64,000 nt of DNA from Polytrichum commune (GCA_950295325.1 OX485807.1:51946796-52010795); one strand, 5' to 3'. Shown: positions 1-12,562, numbered from the stretch's first letter. Notes: a model not told the origin generated them from the sequence alone. Program-made: numbers and translations.

Positions 1-2700
1 TCATACGTTTTGTCATTCTGTTATGTTTTCTTACGTGACAAACATCAACAAAACAAGGAACTCCACACCACTACCACAAGGAAAAAAATTGGACCCCTAC
101 TTTTCATAATAACTTAGGGTGCAATTAATTGCACAATTATAGAATTTATAAATCCCTTTAGGGTGGAGGAAAATGGCGATAAGTAGGATTTTTTAATTAT
201 ATGGTCCCAAGCAAGACTAAGATAAAGAGCCCCCAAGCAAATACTTGGTTCTTGCACATGTATACCAAATTTCTATAGAGATGCCTTTACCAAGCCCCTT
301 ACATGATCCAAGACTTCAACACTTGTACTAACCATTGAACTCTCACACACACACCAAATCCCAATAGAACATACATTCCATTGTGTCAACCTATACAATA
401 CCCAAAATGGCACACTTGAAAGTATCGTTCACCTACTTTTATAATGTCCTAAGCAAAGTTTGCAGTTCTCAAAACAAAGTTATCACTTAATCAAATTGGT
501 GGTCCTTATTAAAAACATGACTCTAGTACTTATCTTGGTCATTTTAAAAGGTTCTCTTCGTAATATCTAAAGATACCTTAACAATTATCATTGTGTATCA
601 CCTACTATATTATAAGTAAGTTTCTACCGTTAATAGGCACACTCCCAAGCAATGGTTTGGAGATGATTGGAGATCTTCCCAAAGCAAAGGTGAAGCCTCC
701 AAAGAATGTGTTGTTTGTTTGTAACCTCCACCCTTTTGTAAAAGAAGGTAAGATTTGAGACTCATTTGGGATAGTTTGGCAAAGCTACATCCACATACAT
801 ATTGCGCAAGATTTTAAGATTGGGAATAGTTTGCATTATGCAACCATAGAGTTTGTAACAAAGAAGTCATGTGAGAATGTCACATTTTAGGGTTTAGGGT
901 TAGAGTTAAGGGTTTAGGGATCCCCCCCCTCCTTGAGTACCTATTGTGTGAGCCAAGAAGGACATATTCATCACATTACAAGCTTCTTAAGTTGAAGAAA
1001 CATATTTGGATCCTTTCCGTTCTTTCTTTTTCTTTTGTGGATACAAATTGAGATGAATTAGTTGCAGAAAATAACCAACACAACCACCAACAGAAAACTC
1101 CCATCACAAGGCCCAAAGGGAATCAAGTAATAGTATTGATCTTGGGACAAACCCACACTGGGATTTGGGTTGTGAACACTTCCCAACTATTTGTCTTGCA
1201 TTCATTCTCGGTAAGTGACCTTGTTGTGATAAAAATGTAGAGCTACGAGGTAGGTATCATAAGGTGCTCCTTGCTTCATCTTTTTGCAATCCAAATCCAA
1301 GACTTCAAATTAATTGTGAATATCTCTCAACCAATGTGAGGATGACATGTTGTAAAACTTTAAATATTAATTGAAATATAAAGTTTAATCATGGAACGCA
1401 TTGTATGATTTAATTTAGTCCACCTATGACTTTGATGCCAAAGGGAATTGACACATGGATGAGTTCCTAGTGACCTAATCCTCAACTACATGCAAAGGGA
1501 GAGATTGCAAATGCGCAAAGTTGTGTGATGTCCTTTACTCCAATTTCTGAAAGAAATTACGGTTTTACTTCAGTCTTCGTTTACAACATATTATGGGCCT
1601 ACTCACGGTATTCATTATAATCAATGTGGTCCACATGGTTATTGGGTGCTCAAGCCATTTAAGGTCATCTTTTTGAACGAATCTGAACATGACTTTTGAC
1701 TTTACGTGGCTCCAAAATTGACTAAATAACTACACCATTTATGGTATTTAGTGTGATTTACTATTTGGAGTTACGTTGTGCTACAATTTTGTAATGTATA
1801 TCTCTTTTTTACCACCAAAGGTCAAATCGGTTGTTTGGACATTGTATAACATCAACATCTTTACTTGATAAATAATTTACATCAACAATAAAATGTTATA
1901 GCAATGCATAACTCTAAATAGTAAGTGACATTGAATACCATAAACAATGTCGTAAGAGGAATCATCAACCTACTATGAGTTGGTTATTGGTCATAACCAA
2001 CCAGTTCATGATCGTAATGTGGGAACTTTGAATGATATCGTATCTTCATGAATGAAAAGTATGACGAGTCATGATAACCCTTGTGTTAGTGTGGTGAGCA
2101 ATCAATTACAACATTGCAATGCCTTGTTTGTCACTATTCAAATTAGTTTTAGCATTGCTAAAAATACAAGACTTGATTTTATTGTAATATAGTCTATTCA
2201 ACACATGAAACATCCTAATATGGCAAACGATGAATCAATTTTGAACTCGGTATAGATATGCGAACCTAAAAATTGACACCTAGTGTAAAGTGGTCATAAC
2301 CTATTAAAATGTAGTCTGAATCTTCATCCTACAACTCAAATCTAAGAACATCATAAGCCCATCGTAAGAAACAATACACCATTTACAAAATCGATCCGTT
2401 TTACAATGACGTACCCTTACAAGTTTCAGGCCGCCACGACTTGTACGATGGTTCAAATAAAATGAAAGGGAGATTTCGTTTTTAAGTCCGGAGGCCACAT
2501 GGCATATGAGAGTAAAAGTACACCAAGATGAGGGCAAAAAGGCGAGTCTCGAGAGTAACGGACACTATGAAATAGGAAGGAAGCATGTTTTCGATGGAGT
2601 TGTAAGGGGCACACTCCAACACAAAACATGTCTCATTTTCAAGTACAAATCGTGATAAGGTATGCGAATGTTGTTTGATCAATTTCAGTTTTGGTTCTTC
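1..2700. other. Gene-free AT-rich stretch
   Basis: I found no coding region, RNA gene or clean transposon ends here apart from the telomere-like tract at 885-929. Short frames at 2.3-2.7 kb have no recognisable content. Confidence 0.4.
885..929 (+). repeat. Interstitial telomere-like TTTAGGG tract
   Basis: The tract holds two adjacent TTTAGGG units, then TTAGAGTTAAGGG and another TTTAGGG, followed by a C-run. It is short and imperfect, so it is a telobox-like or interstitial remnant, not a telomere. Confidence 0.55.
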
Positions 2701-2799
2701 ATCTTCTAATGATGGGGTTTACGTTTTCAATGTTGTATTGCATTAGCAAATCCATGATGAAATATCAACATCAACCAAATTGAAAATTGGACCTCCTTC

Positions 2800-3160
2800 G
2801 ATTTAGTTATGATTGTTTAAAAAATGCATGGCTGTTGACTCCTAAACTCAATGCATAAGTCCTTTCCATTGTGTTCGCTATTGAGTGTGGGATCACTACA
2901 AGCATATGTAACCCGAGCAATTGTCATGCGTCATCAGTAAAATTATCCTACATCACTGGAACATATGTAAATCTATCATGATGAAAGATTTGCATATTTC
3001 TTTCACCCGACGTTTAGACGATTGCCTACTAGGACCTGAATATGTGATCCAATCCCCTTTGACACACGTGTCTTTATGGAGTTTTGTTCTTCGATCCTCA
3101 CCTATCGACACACCAATCAAATAAAAGTGTCCAATTAAGAAATAACCGGATAATACCCGC
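2800..3160 (+). repeat. Dispersed repeat family R1, copy a
   Basis: This is a diverged copy of a family whose members share, in order, a GGAGCTCATATGAATATCTT block, a TATAGGTCCCC block, ATTGAACC, TTTAAACACATG, a TTTTTGGTGT block with GGATCC, and a final ACCAATCAAAT...AAGAAAATAACC block. This copy keeps the last half (ACACGTGTCTTTATGGAG, CACACCAATCAAATAAAAGT). Confidence 0.4.
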
Positions 3161-3339
3161 AAAGCGCCTCAATAGGTGAGACAAATTGCTAGGAAATTGA
3201 AGATGGGCCTTGGAGTCATGCCTTCCCATAACCTACCTTTTGCCTTAACTATTCTTACTAGACTAGTATGTGAAGGAACCATATCCTCGGTTTGGCTGAC
3301 ACATCTCCAATCGTATTCATAAATACTTAACTACACTAA

Positions 3340-3837
3340 GGGCCACTTCACACGCAAGCCAAGAGCCGTGACCATGAGATTGTGAGAGCCCAAAAGAAAG
3401 TGTCCAAAGGCCGTCCCAACACACCTCCAACATCATGTAGTGTGGTCATGGACCCTCAAGTGTAGTGTGAAGTTATATGTGACCAGGTCCTTAACCAAAT
3501 GCTATTTTAATGAATTTTGTTTATGCGGATCCTCACGCATGATAAATTAGAGTAAATCAATGGTTGTGAGCTTTCAGAATGTCACGGTCTCCCGGTTTTG
3601 TGTTAGACTTATCTCCAAGAGATGGTTTTTGAAAAAGTCTAAGTGACTATGAAACATGATCCATTTGATGCCATGTAGAAATCCATGTACACACTAAATC
3701 CATCTTGCATTCACTTACTCCCTTGGTCCCTCAAGCGTAGTGTTAAAGCAAACTTGGATTGGCTCCACCTATTCCACCAATGAGAGTGCTTGAAGTGTAT
3801 TGGTCACGGGCTCTCAGTCTTGTGTGAGAAGTGGCCC
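3340..3837. mobile_element. MITE with about 38-bp inverted ends and TAA target duplication
   Basis: The left end GGGCCACTTCACACGCAAGC and the inverse of the right end (GGGCCACTTCTCACACAAGA) match for about 38 bp with few differences. TAA flanks both sides (3,337-3,339 and 3,838-3,840). The 3-bp TAA duplication and GGG terminus point to the PIF/Harbinger (Tourist) group. It is 498 bp long with no coding capacity. Confidence 0.75.
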
Positions 3838-3889
3838 TAAATATTGTATTTAGTGTCATATAATATTTTATGTCATTGTGTTAACTTTT

Positions 3890-4240
3890 CTTATGGCACT
3901 CTTGTGAATAAGTTTACAAGTACTGTCATCCCAACTTACATATCTAACACTTTGGTATATTACTTACAAAGTTTGGTATATTTTGCATCTTAAAAATTAT
4001 GTAATGAAATATTGTCATGGATGACTGCAATTTGGATGGAACTTCATTTAGTAAGTGACAATGATTGCAACATTGTAAATCTATAATGCCCAAATTTTTA
4101 ACAAGGAATGACAATTCATGTTAGGTTTACATATAGTGTTGGTGACACTTCACATGTGGTTTAAAATTGGTATTCAATAAGAAACGTAGAATTCATGACA
4201 CTAAATATAATATTTGGTAGAGTGTCCAACAAGGTAGACA
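3890..4240 (+). repeat. Dispersed repeat, pair with 30,340-30,680
   Basis: Shared blocks in the same order include GAATAAGTTTACAA, TGCAACATTGTAAATCTA, TTAGGTTTACAT and GACACTAAATA. The copy at 30.3 kb is on the same strand. It abuts the fold-back element at 4.29 kb. Its class is unknown. Confidence 0.55.
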
Positions 4241-4289
4241 TGCCTGATCCAGATAGTTTCTACACAAAATAACTATGTCCAAGAAAATT

Positions 4290-4600
4290 GTAACCGAAAT
4301 CGGTTGCGGGTTCTTTTGACCAGCTTGATCTACAGTCACTAAATGACTACATATTTTTCTTTCTTTTTTAAACTGCAATTGATTTTTTGGGGGGCGTGTA
4401 CTATACCGTAGGAAAGATACTTTTAGGACCTTTCCAATGATATATTACACACTCCCAAATTCTTGAAATTTCAATCACTAAACCAAGAAAACAAATATGC
4501 AATCATTTAGCGATTGCAATTCAGGTTGGTCAAAAGATTCGTAGCCGGTTTTGGCTGGGGTTCTTTTTGGCATGGTTTTCTACTAGTGCTAATTGCGCCC
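4290..4600. mobile_element. Palindromic fold-back element, copy 1
   Basis: The two halves are complementary over most of the length. TTCTTTTGACCAGCTTGATC on the left pairs with GGTTGGTCAAAAG on the right, and the centre reads GTACTATACCG...GGAAAG...CTTTCCAATGATATATTAC. Related copies lie at about 13,600-13,820 and 58,890-59,120. There is no coding capacity, and ends and target duplication are not resolved. Confidence 0.6.
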
Positions 4601-4659
4601 ACTTCTAGTAAGACATGTCACATGCAATTAGTGCAAATTGATTAGCAATTTCAAATCGT

Positions 4660-4960
4660 GCATGTGGCTATTGCCTCATGTTTTTTGGAGCTCATATGAA
4701 TACCTTATTCATTTAAATCAAAGTGAAGATTCTCTTGCTCATTGAAAGTTCATATTGGTCCCCACCCCCCAAATTATGTTCATTATTGAACTAAGAACAA
4801 TGAACTTATTCTAAGCATGTAGTGCAACCTCTTTTGAACGCATGTCTTTTTGGTGTCCATGTTAGATCCACACCCAACCATTGTCTAGACTATTGCTACG
4901 TCCGAATTAGGCACATCAACCTTATAGCCAATCCATATTTATGCCATGTAGCAATAATTG
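4660..4960 (+). repeat. Dispersed repeat family R1, copy b
   Basis: It keeps TTTGGAGCTCATATGAATAC, AAAGTGAAGATTCTCTTGCT and CGCATGTCTTTTTGGTGTCC, in the same order as the copies at 22.2, 31.4 and 46.6 kb. The surrounding 4,960-6,440 stretch has no gene that I can support. Confidence 0.5.
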
Positions 4961-6450
4961 TCAATGTGCCATTGTTGCAATGGTGCCAACTCTACCAATT
5001 AATGTATGACATAAGAACACCTAACTTCAACCAATCCAAGTCAAAGAAATCCTTGTGAGTTTTTTCACCCCACTCCTTCTTCACAAATAACAAAGATTGG
5101 GATAAAGTTTTGTGACACCTAGCTACCAAGGTGAGGATGAAAATGCAGAGAAACATGATATAGCATAAATGTTTTATTTTTAGCATAAGAGAGTTCAAAG
5201 TCAAGGTTTATGACCATAATTCAGTCTAGTAAAACTCAAATGGAATGAAGTAACCATAAACTGGGAGGGGCAAAATTTTCCACACCACCCATGGTAGGTG
5301 TCATTATCAAGAACCCATATAATAACTATGGTGGATGGGGAGAAATGGGGCACAACTAATCCATATTTGAAATTTCCAAGAGTAAGAAATGAAATGCTGA
5401 TTTTTTCCCTTCTTTATTTATTATTATAAGTTGTACTCAATAATTCCTCCGATACATCAGTTGGTGATTTGTCTAAGACCTTAAATTTGAACCAGTTAAC
5501 ATAAAAACTAGCTCATCTATAACATATTTTCATGTTATAAATTAAGTTTGATATGCAATGTCTATGTTGTGTGGGTTGTTGGGTTTGTCTAAGGTATCAA
5601 TAGGAGTAATAATATAAACAATGCCATGCCAAAGTGCATGTGTCCGCAGGGGTGTACTCTTTGTTAAAAACACATGTCACATGCATGTGCCACCTCCATA
5701 TTAATACCCCTACAAACAATTTTGAATGGACATGATAAATGATATAACAAGAAGTACATATACCACAAATAAAAACAAAGGTAATATTGAACGTATGCCA
5801 CCATTACTTTGGCCTCCCGATCCAAGATCAGATTCAACTTGAATCTAAGTGAGGCGTAGCAAGCAAGTACATACATGTGTACTATTATGGGACATGGATA
5901 CCTACTATATTCAATACTTATGCATATGAGTCGATGTCCCAAGCCAACCCCACACTATCCAATCAACATGTTGTTGTCAACACCAATCATTTTGGAACTT
6001 TGAATTGGTGACTAAACAACAAACCTCCACTGGACATGTGTCTACTAGACCCTTTAACATGGACACTGAGGATAACTCCCTTGTAACTTAAGTGCTCATG
6101 TGTGATAATAGGACAATTTCAAGGGAGGGGGGGGGGGTATGGAGCAATCCACATATTCATGGGGTATTATGCATATTTGATGAATTTTTTGAAATATATA
6201 AACTACATTCTAGAATTATCCAATACCCTGAAGTTTCTATTATCTTACAAATTAAAAAATAAAGTATTAAATAAGACTCTATCTTTTATCTCACCGTGTT
6301 TTCTTAGAGAATGCCGGTTAAACCCCTTTGAACATGGGTGCCATAATTCCAAAGCAACATGTTGAAGTACAATTCCCAAACAAGGTACACATGCTGAAGT
6401 TTGTCAACCCTAATTTGCAAATGTTTCCTACTTATAAGCGGGCTAACTTA

Positions 6451-7042
6451 GGGGTTGTTTACACCATGAACCATGAGGTCGTCTCAAGGCCCTATGTAAT
6501 TTGTGATTGGTTGTGTGAACTCATTCTGGGACCACTTCAGTTTACAACAAGGAAACAATGCCAAAGTGATCATGGAGTACATATTCTTATAAGACATATC
6601 CCCATAAGGCATATTCTAAGGGCTACATTTATCTGCTCACATGATCCAACGGGTTTTGCGGTGGGAGGGGCAAAAAAAATTCTCTAATAGAAAAAAAACA
6701 AGGGCCCATGGTGGAGAAATATTGTTATATTAAGAATTTAATCAATTTTATTATGGGGAAAAGAAGATGAAGGCAAGAGAAGACAAGAGAATGATAAAAC
6801 TTGAAAACTATTCTTTCAAACTTGTCCTTTTTGGACATATATTAAAAAAAATCAGCACATTCATTTTTTAGTGCATGGTCATTTCTCTTAGTCCACATTC
6901 GGTTTACACCTAGTGAGGGCGTAAAGACTTTGTGAATTGATTTTTTAAGAAATCAGACCATGGAAGTTGGACCATGATATCGGACCATAGGAAAGACCAT
7001 CTTCCTTGGTCCGACTTCATGGTCCATGGTGTAAACCGGTCC
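6451..7042. mobile_element. Tourist-like MITE, copy A (TTA target duplication)
   Basis: The left end GGGGTTGTTTACACCATGAA and the inverse of the right end (GGACCGGTTTACACCATGGA) match for about 35 bp. TTA flanks both sides (6,448-6,450 and 7,043-7,045). The internal sequence matches the larger copy at 13,098-14,550, including CATGATCCAACGGGTTTTGC. Its 592 bp have no coding capacity. Confidence 0.8.
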
Positions 7043-7045
7043 TTA

Positions 7046-9240
7046 GACTAGACGAGACAAGTCACAGCAAGACTCTTTCCTGCCATTTAATTTCCCTTTG
7101 CTTGAGAATGAGTCCCCTGTAACTTAAATGCAGAGGCTCAACTTCTATTTAATGGAGTTGGTGGGTCATCAAAGAATTAGCATCCACTTAGCTGCAGCAT
7201 TATGACGCTACCTAGTTATGTCTTCTAAGTGGGTGTACATTTATTGACAATTTGGAATTTGGATTCTCGGTAATGTAAGTGGGCCTGAAATGGACACATT
7301 TGAGCCCACTTCTCTTACTATGATAATGATCACACGACTAGTACGGGATGATTAGCAAATCCAATGTCGATGTTGCAGTTGTTTACCTCACACTTTTCGA
7401 AGCCCATGTAAATATCTTGCACATTCCAGAGTTCGGGAAGTTTTTGAAGCCTTAGGTAGTTGCTACGAAGGGTCGGATTTTTCCCAATTTACATCGGCAA
7501 GAGCCGGTCTTTTGTAAAATCAATCGGTCAATTGCCTATATTTTCATATTTTCATTGGCCAATATCCGATTAAATGGAATTCATATCGGCACTATTTGTT
7601 TAAAAAATGTATGAAAAGTTATTAGAAATCATTTCTTAGTACAAAATCTTGAATAAGTGAAAAGAAAGGCATGTTCAAAACTTTGCAGAGTTAATATCCT
7701 GACTTGCATCTCTCGATACCTGCCTGCACTTAGATACCCATGCTCATGACCCGGAGGGTATTGGTTACCATTTCCCGGGTATCGGCCAGTATTTGAAATT
7801 TGAATACTTCTTCCGGCTGAAATCCAATAACTCACAAGAAGAATCGGCTACATTTCCGGGACATTTTCTGGTCCATCGGCTAATTGCCGGAGGATTGAAA
7901 TTACAGTCGGATTGCCATCCGATGGTTGGAAATTTGGACCGGCCATGAGGGGAAATCCATCGGCTGATAATGAACTAGCCGTCGGTTTTCCCCGATCATT
8001 GGTACATTCTCAAAGCAAAGATTCTCTTTCTTCTTCAACCATCATATAGGGTCTCCTAATTCCGTTGACTATTGAGTTTAGAATGCTTACTAGACTTTGA
8101 GCATGTGCCAAGTCTCTTTTTAACACATGCTTTTTCAATTCAACATTTGTTGTTTGATTGGAAAGCAACCACGCATCACTCAAACATAAGTGTTTGATCA
8201 AAATAAGTAACCAAATTAGGTCACCTTGCCTTGGAGAGGAAATTTATCACTTATTAGCATACCTCTCATTCACCCAACATAGAAGCTTGAAATAAAACGT
8301 AGCCCAGATATTACTTCTCTTAGATGTATTCACACCGAAATCGGTTTCAAAGACCCCAATTTAGTTAAGTCCAAGTCACTTGAGACAAATCAACCACAAA
8401 CTTATAGAAGGTCAAGTTTCTTTGTTGAACGGATAAGAAGTACACTTGTATGCGATATTTGCCTCTATCCTCTCATCTTGAGCATGAAACAAAATTGACA
8501 CATTGTTAAACGAATATTTGTGTTGGTTAAATTATGGTAGTCAAGGTGATTTTGTATAATTTTCTTTAGTTACCATAGAATTGGATGATGACACTATGCC
8601 ATTTCAAGATAAGTAATTCCTACATGTGAGGATAGATTTTGAACCTGCAGTTATTGTGGCTAAGAGCAGCCATTTTAAGTAGGTATACAAGAATCTAGAG
8701 ATTTAGAAACCCAAATTCCCATTTCCCAAAACAATTTCTAACCTCAAAGCTCCATAGCACAATCCCTCTTGGATGTATGTGTGTACTACCAAAGGAATGA
8801 ACCTAAGAGTTAAGTCAAGAACATGGAACCAACAGGCATGAAAACTAGATCTACTAAATCCTCATGCACCAAGAAATAGGTACGAAAAGATGAGATTCCC
8901 AAAGCACGGTTTTGTCTTGTATACTTACATTGTCAAAACCACAAGACCTAAGTGATGGGCGCTCAATTACCAGAAGAGATGCATGGAACCAACCTAAAGC
9001 ATGAAAACCAAATGAGTGCCAACACACTTTGGACCCCCAAAACCCTAGATCTTTTGGTGGCGCTAATTTCATATCTTAAAGAAATCTAGTATCACCTTCA
9101 CTGGTTTCTCACAAACACTACTAGCCCACACCCACTGAATGGGATTATCAATGTAGTTTGCTTCAGCATGACTTTTATTCACTATTTAGTCTAATCTATC
9201 ATCTACTGAGAATCTTTGCTATTTGCTATGACCTGGAAAA
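7046..9240. other. Gene-free stretch with a CCGAT-rich block
   Basis: Between about 7,465 and 7,995 the motifs CCGAT, ATCGGC and GCCGG recur many times, giving a local composition unlike the flanks. No inverted ends could be fixed. The rest, apart from repeat copy c, is AT-rich with no recognisable gene. Confidence 0.3.
8000..8240 (+). repeat. Dispersed repeat family R1, copy c
   Basis: It keeps the 3' half of the family: ACACATGCTTTTTCAATTCA, CACGCATCACTCAAACATAA and AAGTAACCAAATTAGGTCAC. Confidence 0.45.
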
Positions 9241-9247
9241 ATGTGTA

Positions 9248-10482
9248 TTACAAGAGAAGACCTTTCAAGACCATGATAATTTGAGCAAAAGTAGGGCGCG
9301 TACTGGCGTCTTTGTCCCAACAACTTTCAATAAGAGCCTTGAGTTTCGGAGGACAATAATCTGGTAGAATCGGCCTATGACCAGCCATCACTTTTTCCTT
9401 CAGTACTTCGTTTGGATCCCCCTTCATCTTGAACTTCAAATGAAGAATCGTAAGAATTATAATTGCTCTGTGAGGGTCCCTCTTGAAATTGAGGCCTTTG
9501 AGAAGAAGAACAACACAGGTCGTCTTTTGAGGGTCCTCCTTAAGTTTAATGAGACCTTCAAGAAAAAGGAAAAGAAGAAACATGGCTGCTTTTTCGGGCT
9601 CTCTTTGAAATGCGTTGCCACTTCCATTCTTCAAGTGGAAAGTCGGCGAGTTTCCGGTTAAGATCTCAAAGCAAACTATCCCAAAGCTGTAGATGTCGCT
9701 CTTGAATGGGTCAGGAAACTTCTTCATGCGTTTTTGTGATATTAATGGAATATTCCCCATTGCGTTTGAGAAATAGACGAATTTTGAGGTTCTTCTTCTT
9801 GACATGCCTTTGAGCCTCATCACCTCCGGAGCCATCCAACTGAGAGTACCAACGTTGAAGTGCAAATCGCAGCCTGGTTTCATTTGTTTGGAGAGGCCAA
9901 AATCAATCAGTTTGACATCCAAATGATTTCCCTTGACAGTTGTTTCCCTGACTAGAATGTTGTATGATTTCAAATCCCTGTGCACCACATTCTTCCCGTG
10001 GACATAAACCATGCCCTCTGCTATTTGCAACATAACACGAATTGCATCATCAATGGTGAAAGGCCCCCCGGTAGTCACCCTACGCATCTTTCTAAACATA
10101 TGATCATGAAGATCGCCATCCATCAATTCCATAATAATGGAACATGAACGATTGTCCACTGCATAGCCAACCAAGGATACAATATTGGGATGCTTCAAAT
10201 ATGATAAAAAAGTAATTTCAGTTTGGAAATCTTCATTGTATGCTGGAACAAAACGTTTTTGAGCAACACGGTTTTGGGCCGCTTCACTTTGACGATGGAT
10301 TGTCTCGTACACATATGTTTCTTGCCCACCTTTTCCCAATTGAATTCCGCGGTGCAGGCATGAGTATTCTATTTTCGTAATTGATAATCTTGAAAAATCA
10401 ATTTTTTTTGCAATAGGTTGGGTCTCTAGAACAAGGTGGGCTTCTTGAAACCATTGTTGGGCTTGGCTTTCACCTTTGTTGT
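9248..10482 (-). CDS. Kinase copy 3: N-terminal domain deleted, internal tandem expansion
   Basis: The exon is open from a likely acceptor AATATCAG|AC at 10,482, in the same phase and flanking context as copy 2, to a TAA at 9,248. It keeps a trace of the family N-terminus (QAQQWFQEA, equivalent to QPQWYLDR in copy 2), then passes almost at once into the kinase domain, so about 200 residues of helical domain are missing. Kinase motifs are present: QLGKGGQETYV, VAQK, HRDLKSYN, LIDFGLSK, WMAPEV and FKSDIYSFGIVCFEI. Between the PTF of subdomain X and DPNEVLKEKV lie about 60 extra residues made of three diverged copies of a unit of about 20 residues (REPEKA, EDPQKT, RDPHRA, GDPNEV starts). No ATG is visible at the 5' end, so it needs an upstream exon or is a decaying copy. 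The absence of stop codons argues for recent or continuing function. Confidence 0.6.
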
Positions 10483-10924
10483 CTGATATTCACATGACCA
10501 AAAAAATCCATTTAAGGCTACAAATAGCTAATATCTTACAATGATGCGATTACATATAAGTTTCATACTACCATCAAACTTCAAAAAGGTACTCGATACT
10601 ATAAGTATTCTAATCTCACAAGTTGGTGGTTGACTAGCACTTTTGGTTATTTGAAAACATACGTGTAATTGAAATTAGTATGCATGTTGTGGCCTCTTTA
10701 ATAAATTGTTGAAAATGGAGCAGTTTATCTTCTTTTAAAGGTTCTCAAGGAAAACCAAATTAAATGAAATTAAGCCAATCGTACCATACTTCAAGTCAAA
10801 TCAATCAATTTGGTCAAGTCTAAGGGTAGTTCACATTTCAACAAGATTCTTATAATGTCTCTTAAAACTTGAGGGGCAGTAGATAGTCAATTGCACACAA
10901 AATGTGGGATAATAAGCAACATAC

Positions 10925-12562
10925 CTGTCCGAAGTAGTGATGTATATTTGAGATACCTTAGTGTTTGACAAATTTGAGTAGAAGATGGACGAGAAGTAGG
11001 ATTTGGGTGCCAACAAGCTTCAATCAATGTCTTTAATTCTTGGGGGCATCGTTCTGGCAAACTCGGGCGATCACCATTCAATACTGCATTCTTTGCTTCG
11101 TCATGATCAAGAGATGAAAAAGGAATGTTTCCAGTTATGATCTCGTAGCAAAGCATCCCAAAACTAAAAATATCACTTTTGAATGGATATTTTACGGGTT
11201 TATGTTGGACCCATTCATCACGTACTGATATCAACAGCTCAGGAGCCATATATCTCGTTGTTCCTGCTTTGGTTTGGTGGGAATAAGTCATGCTTCTTAT
11301 CTTTGTCATAGAAATCCCAAAGTCAGCCACTTTGACATAAAACAACTCCGGAAAGTTGTGGTTCAAATTGGTTACCCTCACAAGTTTCACGAGAATATTT
11401 GATGGTCTCAAGTCTCGGTGAACTATTTTGAGTTGGTGGAGGTAGTTCATGCCATCTGCAACTTGAAGCATAAGGTCCACAACCTCATGGATGTTGAATG
11501 GAGTTGTGTCATTTGGTAGATTTTGTAGCCTCACATGTATAAGAGAAGAAAGATTCATGTCCATCAATTCCATCACAATGATATGCTCTCTCTTATTCTC
11601 CGAATATCCAAGCATGTGCACAATGTTTGGATGGCTGAGACTGCTTAAGATTGAAATTTCTCGAAATCCATCACCATCCCCATGATAAGGGATGACCTTG
11701 ATAGCAACCTTTGCCCCATACCATGTACCTCCGTATACGGTAGAGAATGTTCCTCTTCCCACAATCGCCATCTGCCTCAAAGCCCTTGAGTCGATCTTAA
11801 AGTGTTCATGTGATGCTTCTAGGCGGCCTGTAGTTGTCAGCATAGCCTGCTTCACTTGCAATCTCTTATGAAGGATGGTGGCCAATTGAAATTCATCTGT
11901 TTTGCTAGAGTTTCTTGACAGTATCTCATCTAATATTTTCAACAAAGTGGCATCATCAACTGAAGCTTTCTCTTTCACAGCAAGCACTTCAACCTCCTTC
12001 ATGCTCTCAATATCATTCATTGTTAGTGATGTTGCACCTAGAGTGTTGTTGTGCAGGAGCACAAATTCGCATAACTTCAAATGATACCCCCATGACGACA
12101 CACTCACCAATGCAGATTGTGTCACACTTCCCGATGTGACAGAAATTTTCACCCAGTTGATACTACAACAATCTTTTATAAAGCGCTCTATTTCTGTCGC
12201 AGATTGCCAAAGAAGCATAAGGATTCCAAGTTGGTACATTGGTTTTGTTTTGCGTTCAGAAGAGGAATTGATCGCCAATTCGGTATGGGTTTGGGTTTGA
12301 GTTTGGGCATACATTGGGCCTAGAACTTGGGAGCTGATCTCAACAACCATTTTCAATGTATCTGCAAGATATCGACATTGAAAGTAGCGTATTTCCACCT
12401 TACTAGAAACATTTTTGTCAATTGAAGTCATCAATTGCACATGCTCCATGCATTGTCTTGTACGGTCTAGATACCATTGTGGTTGATTGGTGGAATCAGT
12501 TGCAGGTAAAGTTTCTCTGAACCCCATAGTTTGCACTTTCTCTTCTGAACAACGAGGATGGT
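10925..12562 (-). CDS. MLKL-like protein kinase, copy 2 (HRDLR catalytic loop)
   Basis: This exon runs from a likely splice acceptor (TTATCAG before 12,562) to a donor CAG|GTATG at 10,925. The open frame continues past both ends, but the extra N-terminal stretch is T-rich and hydrophobic and looks intronic. An ATG at 12,527 (MGFRETLP) is an alternative start within the exon. The N-terminal helical domain shares the WYLDRTRQCMEHVQ and YFQCRYLADTLKMV blocks with copy 1. The kinase domain is complete: VGRGTFSTVYGG, VAIK, an IVMELMDMNL hinge, HRDLRPSN, VADFGIS, MAPELL, FKSDIFSFGMLCYEI and a closing CWHPNPTSRPS. The catalytic-loop lysine of HRDLK is arginine here, a change seen in some active tyrosine kinases, so activity is not excluded. 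The donor lies at the same place as in copy 1, just after the kinase domain. Upstream and downstream exons were not identified. Confidence 0.75.

Noticed and set aside
6102-6687. Plus-strand frames of 87 and 119 codons
   Set aside because: The second runs into a MITE terminus and the first starts in a G homopolymer; no motif is present.
10340-10480. TTG at 10,339 as the start of kinase copy 3
   Set aside because: The frame is open upstream to a good splice acceptor and matches the family N-terminus, so a non-ATG start is not needed.
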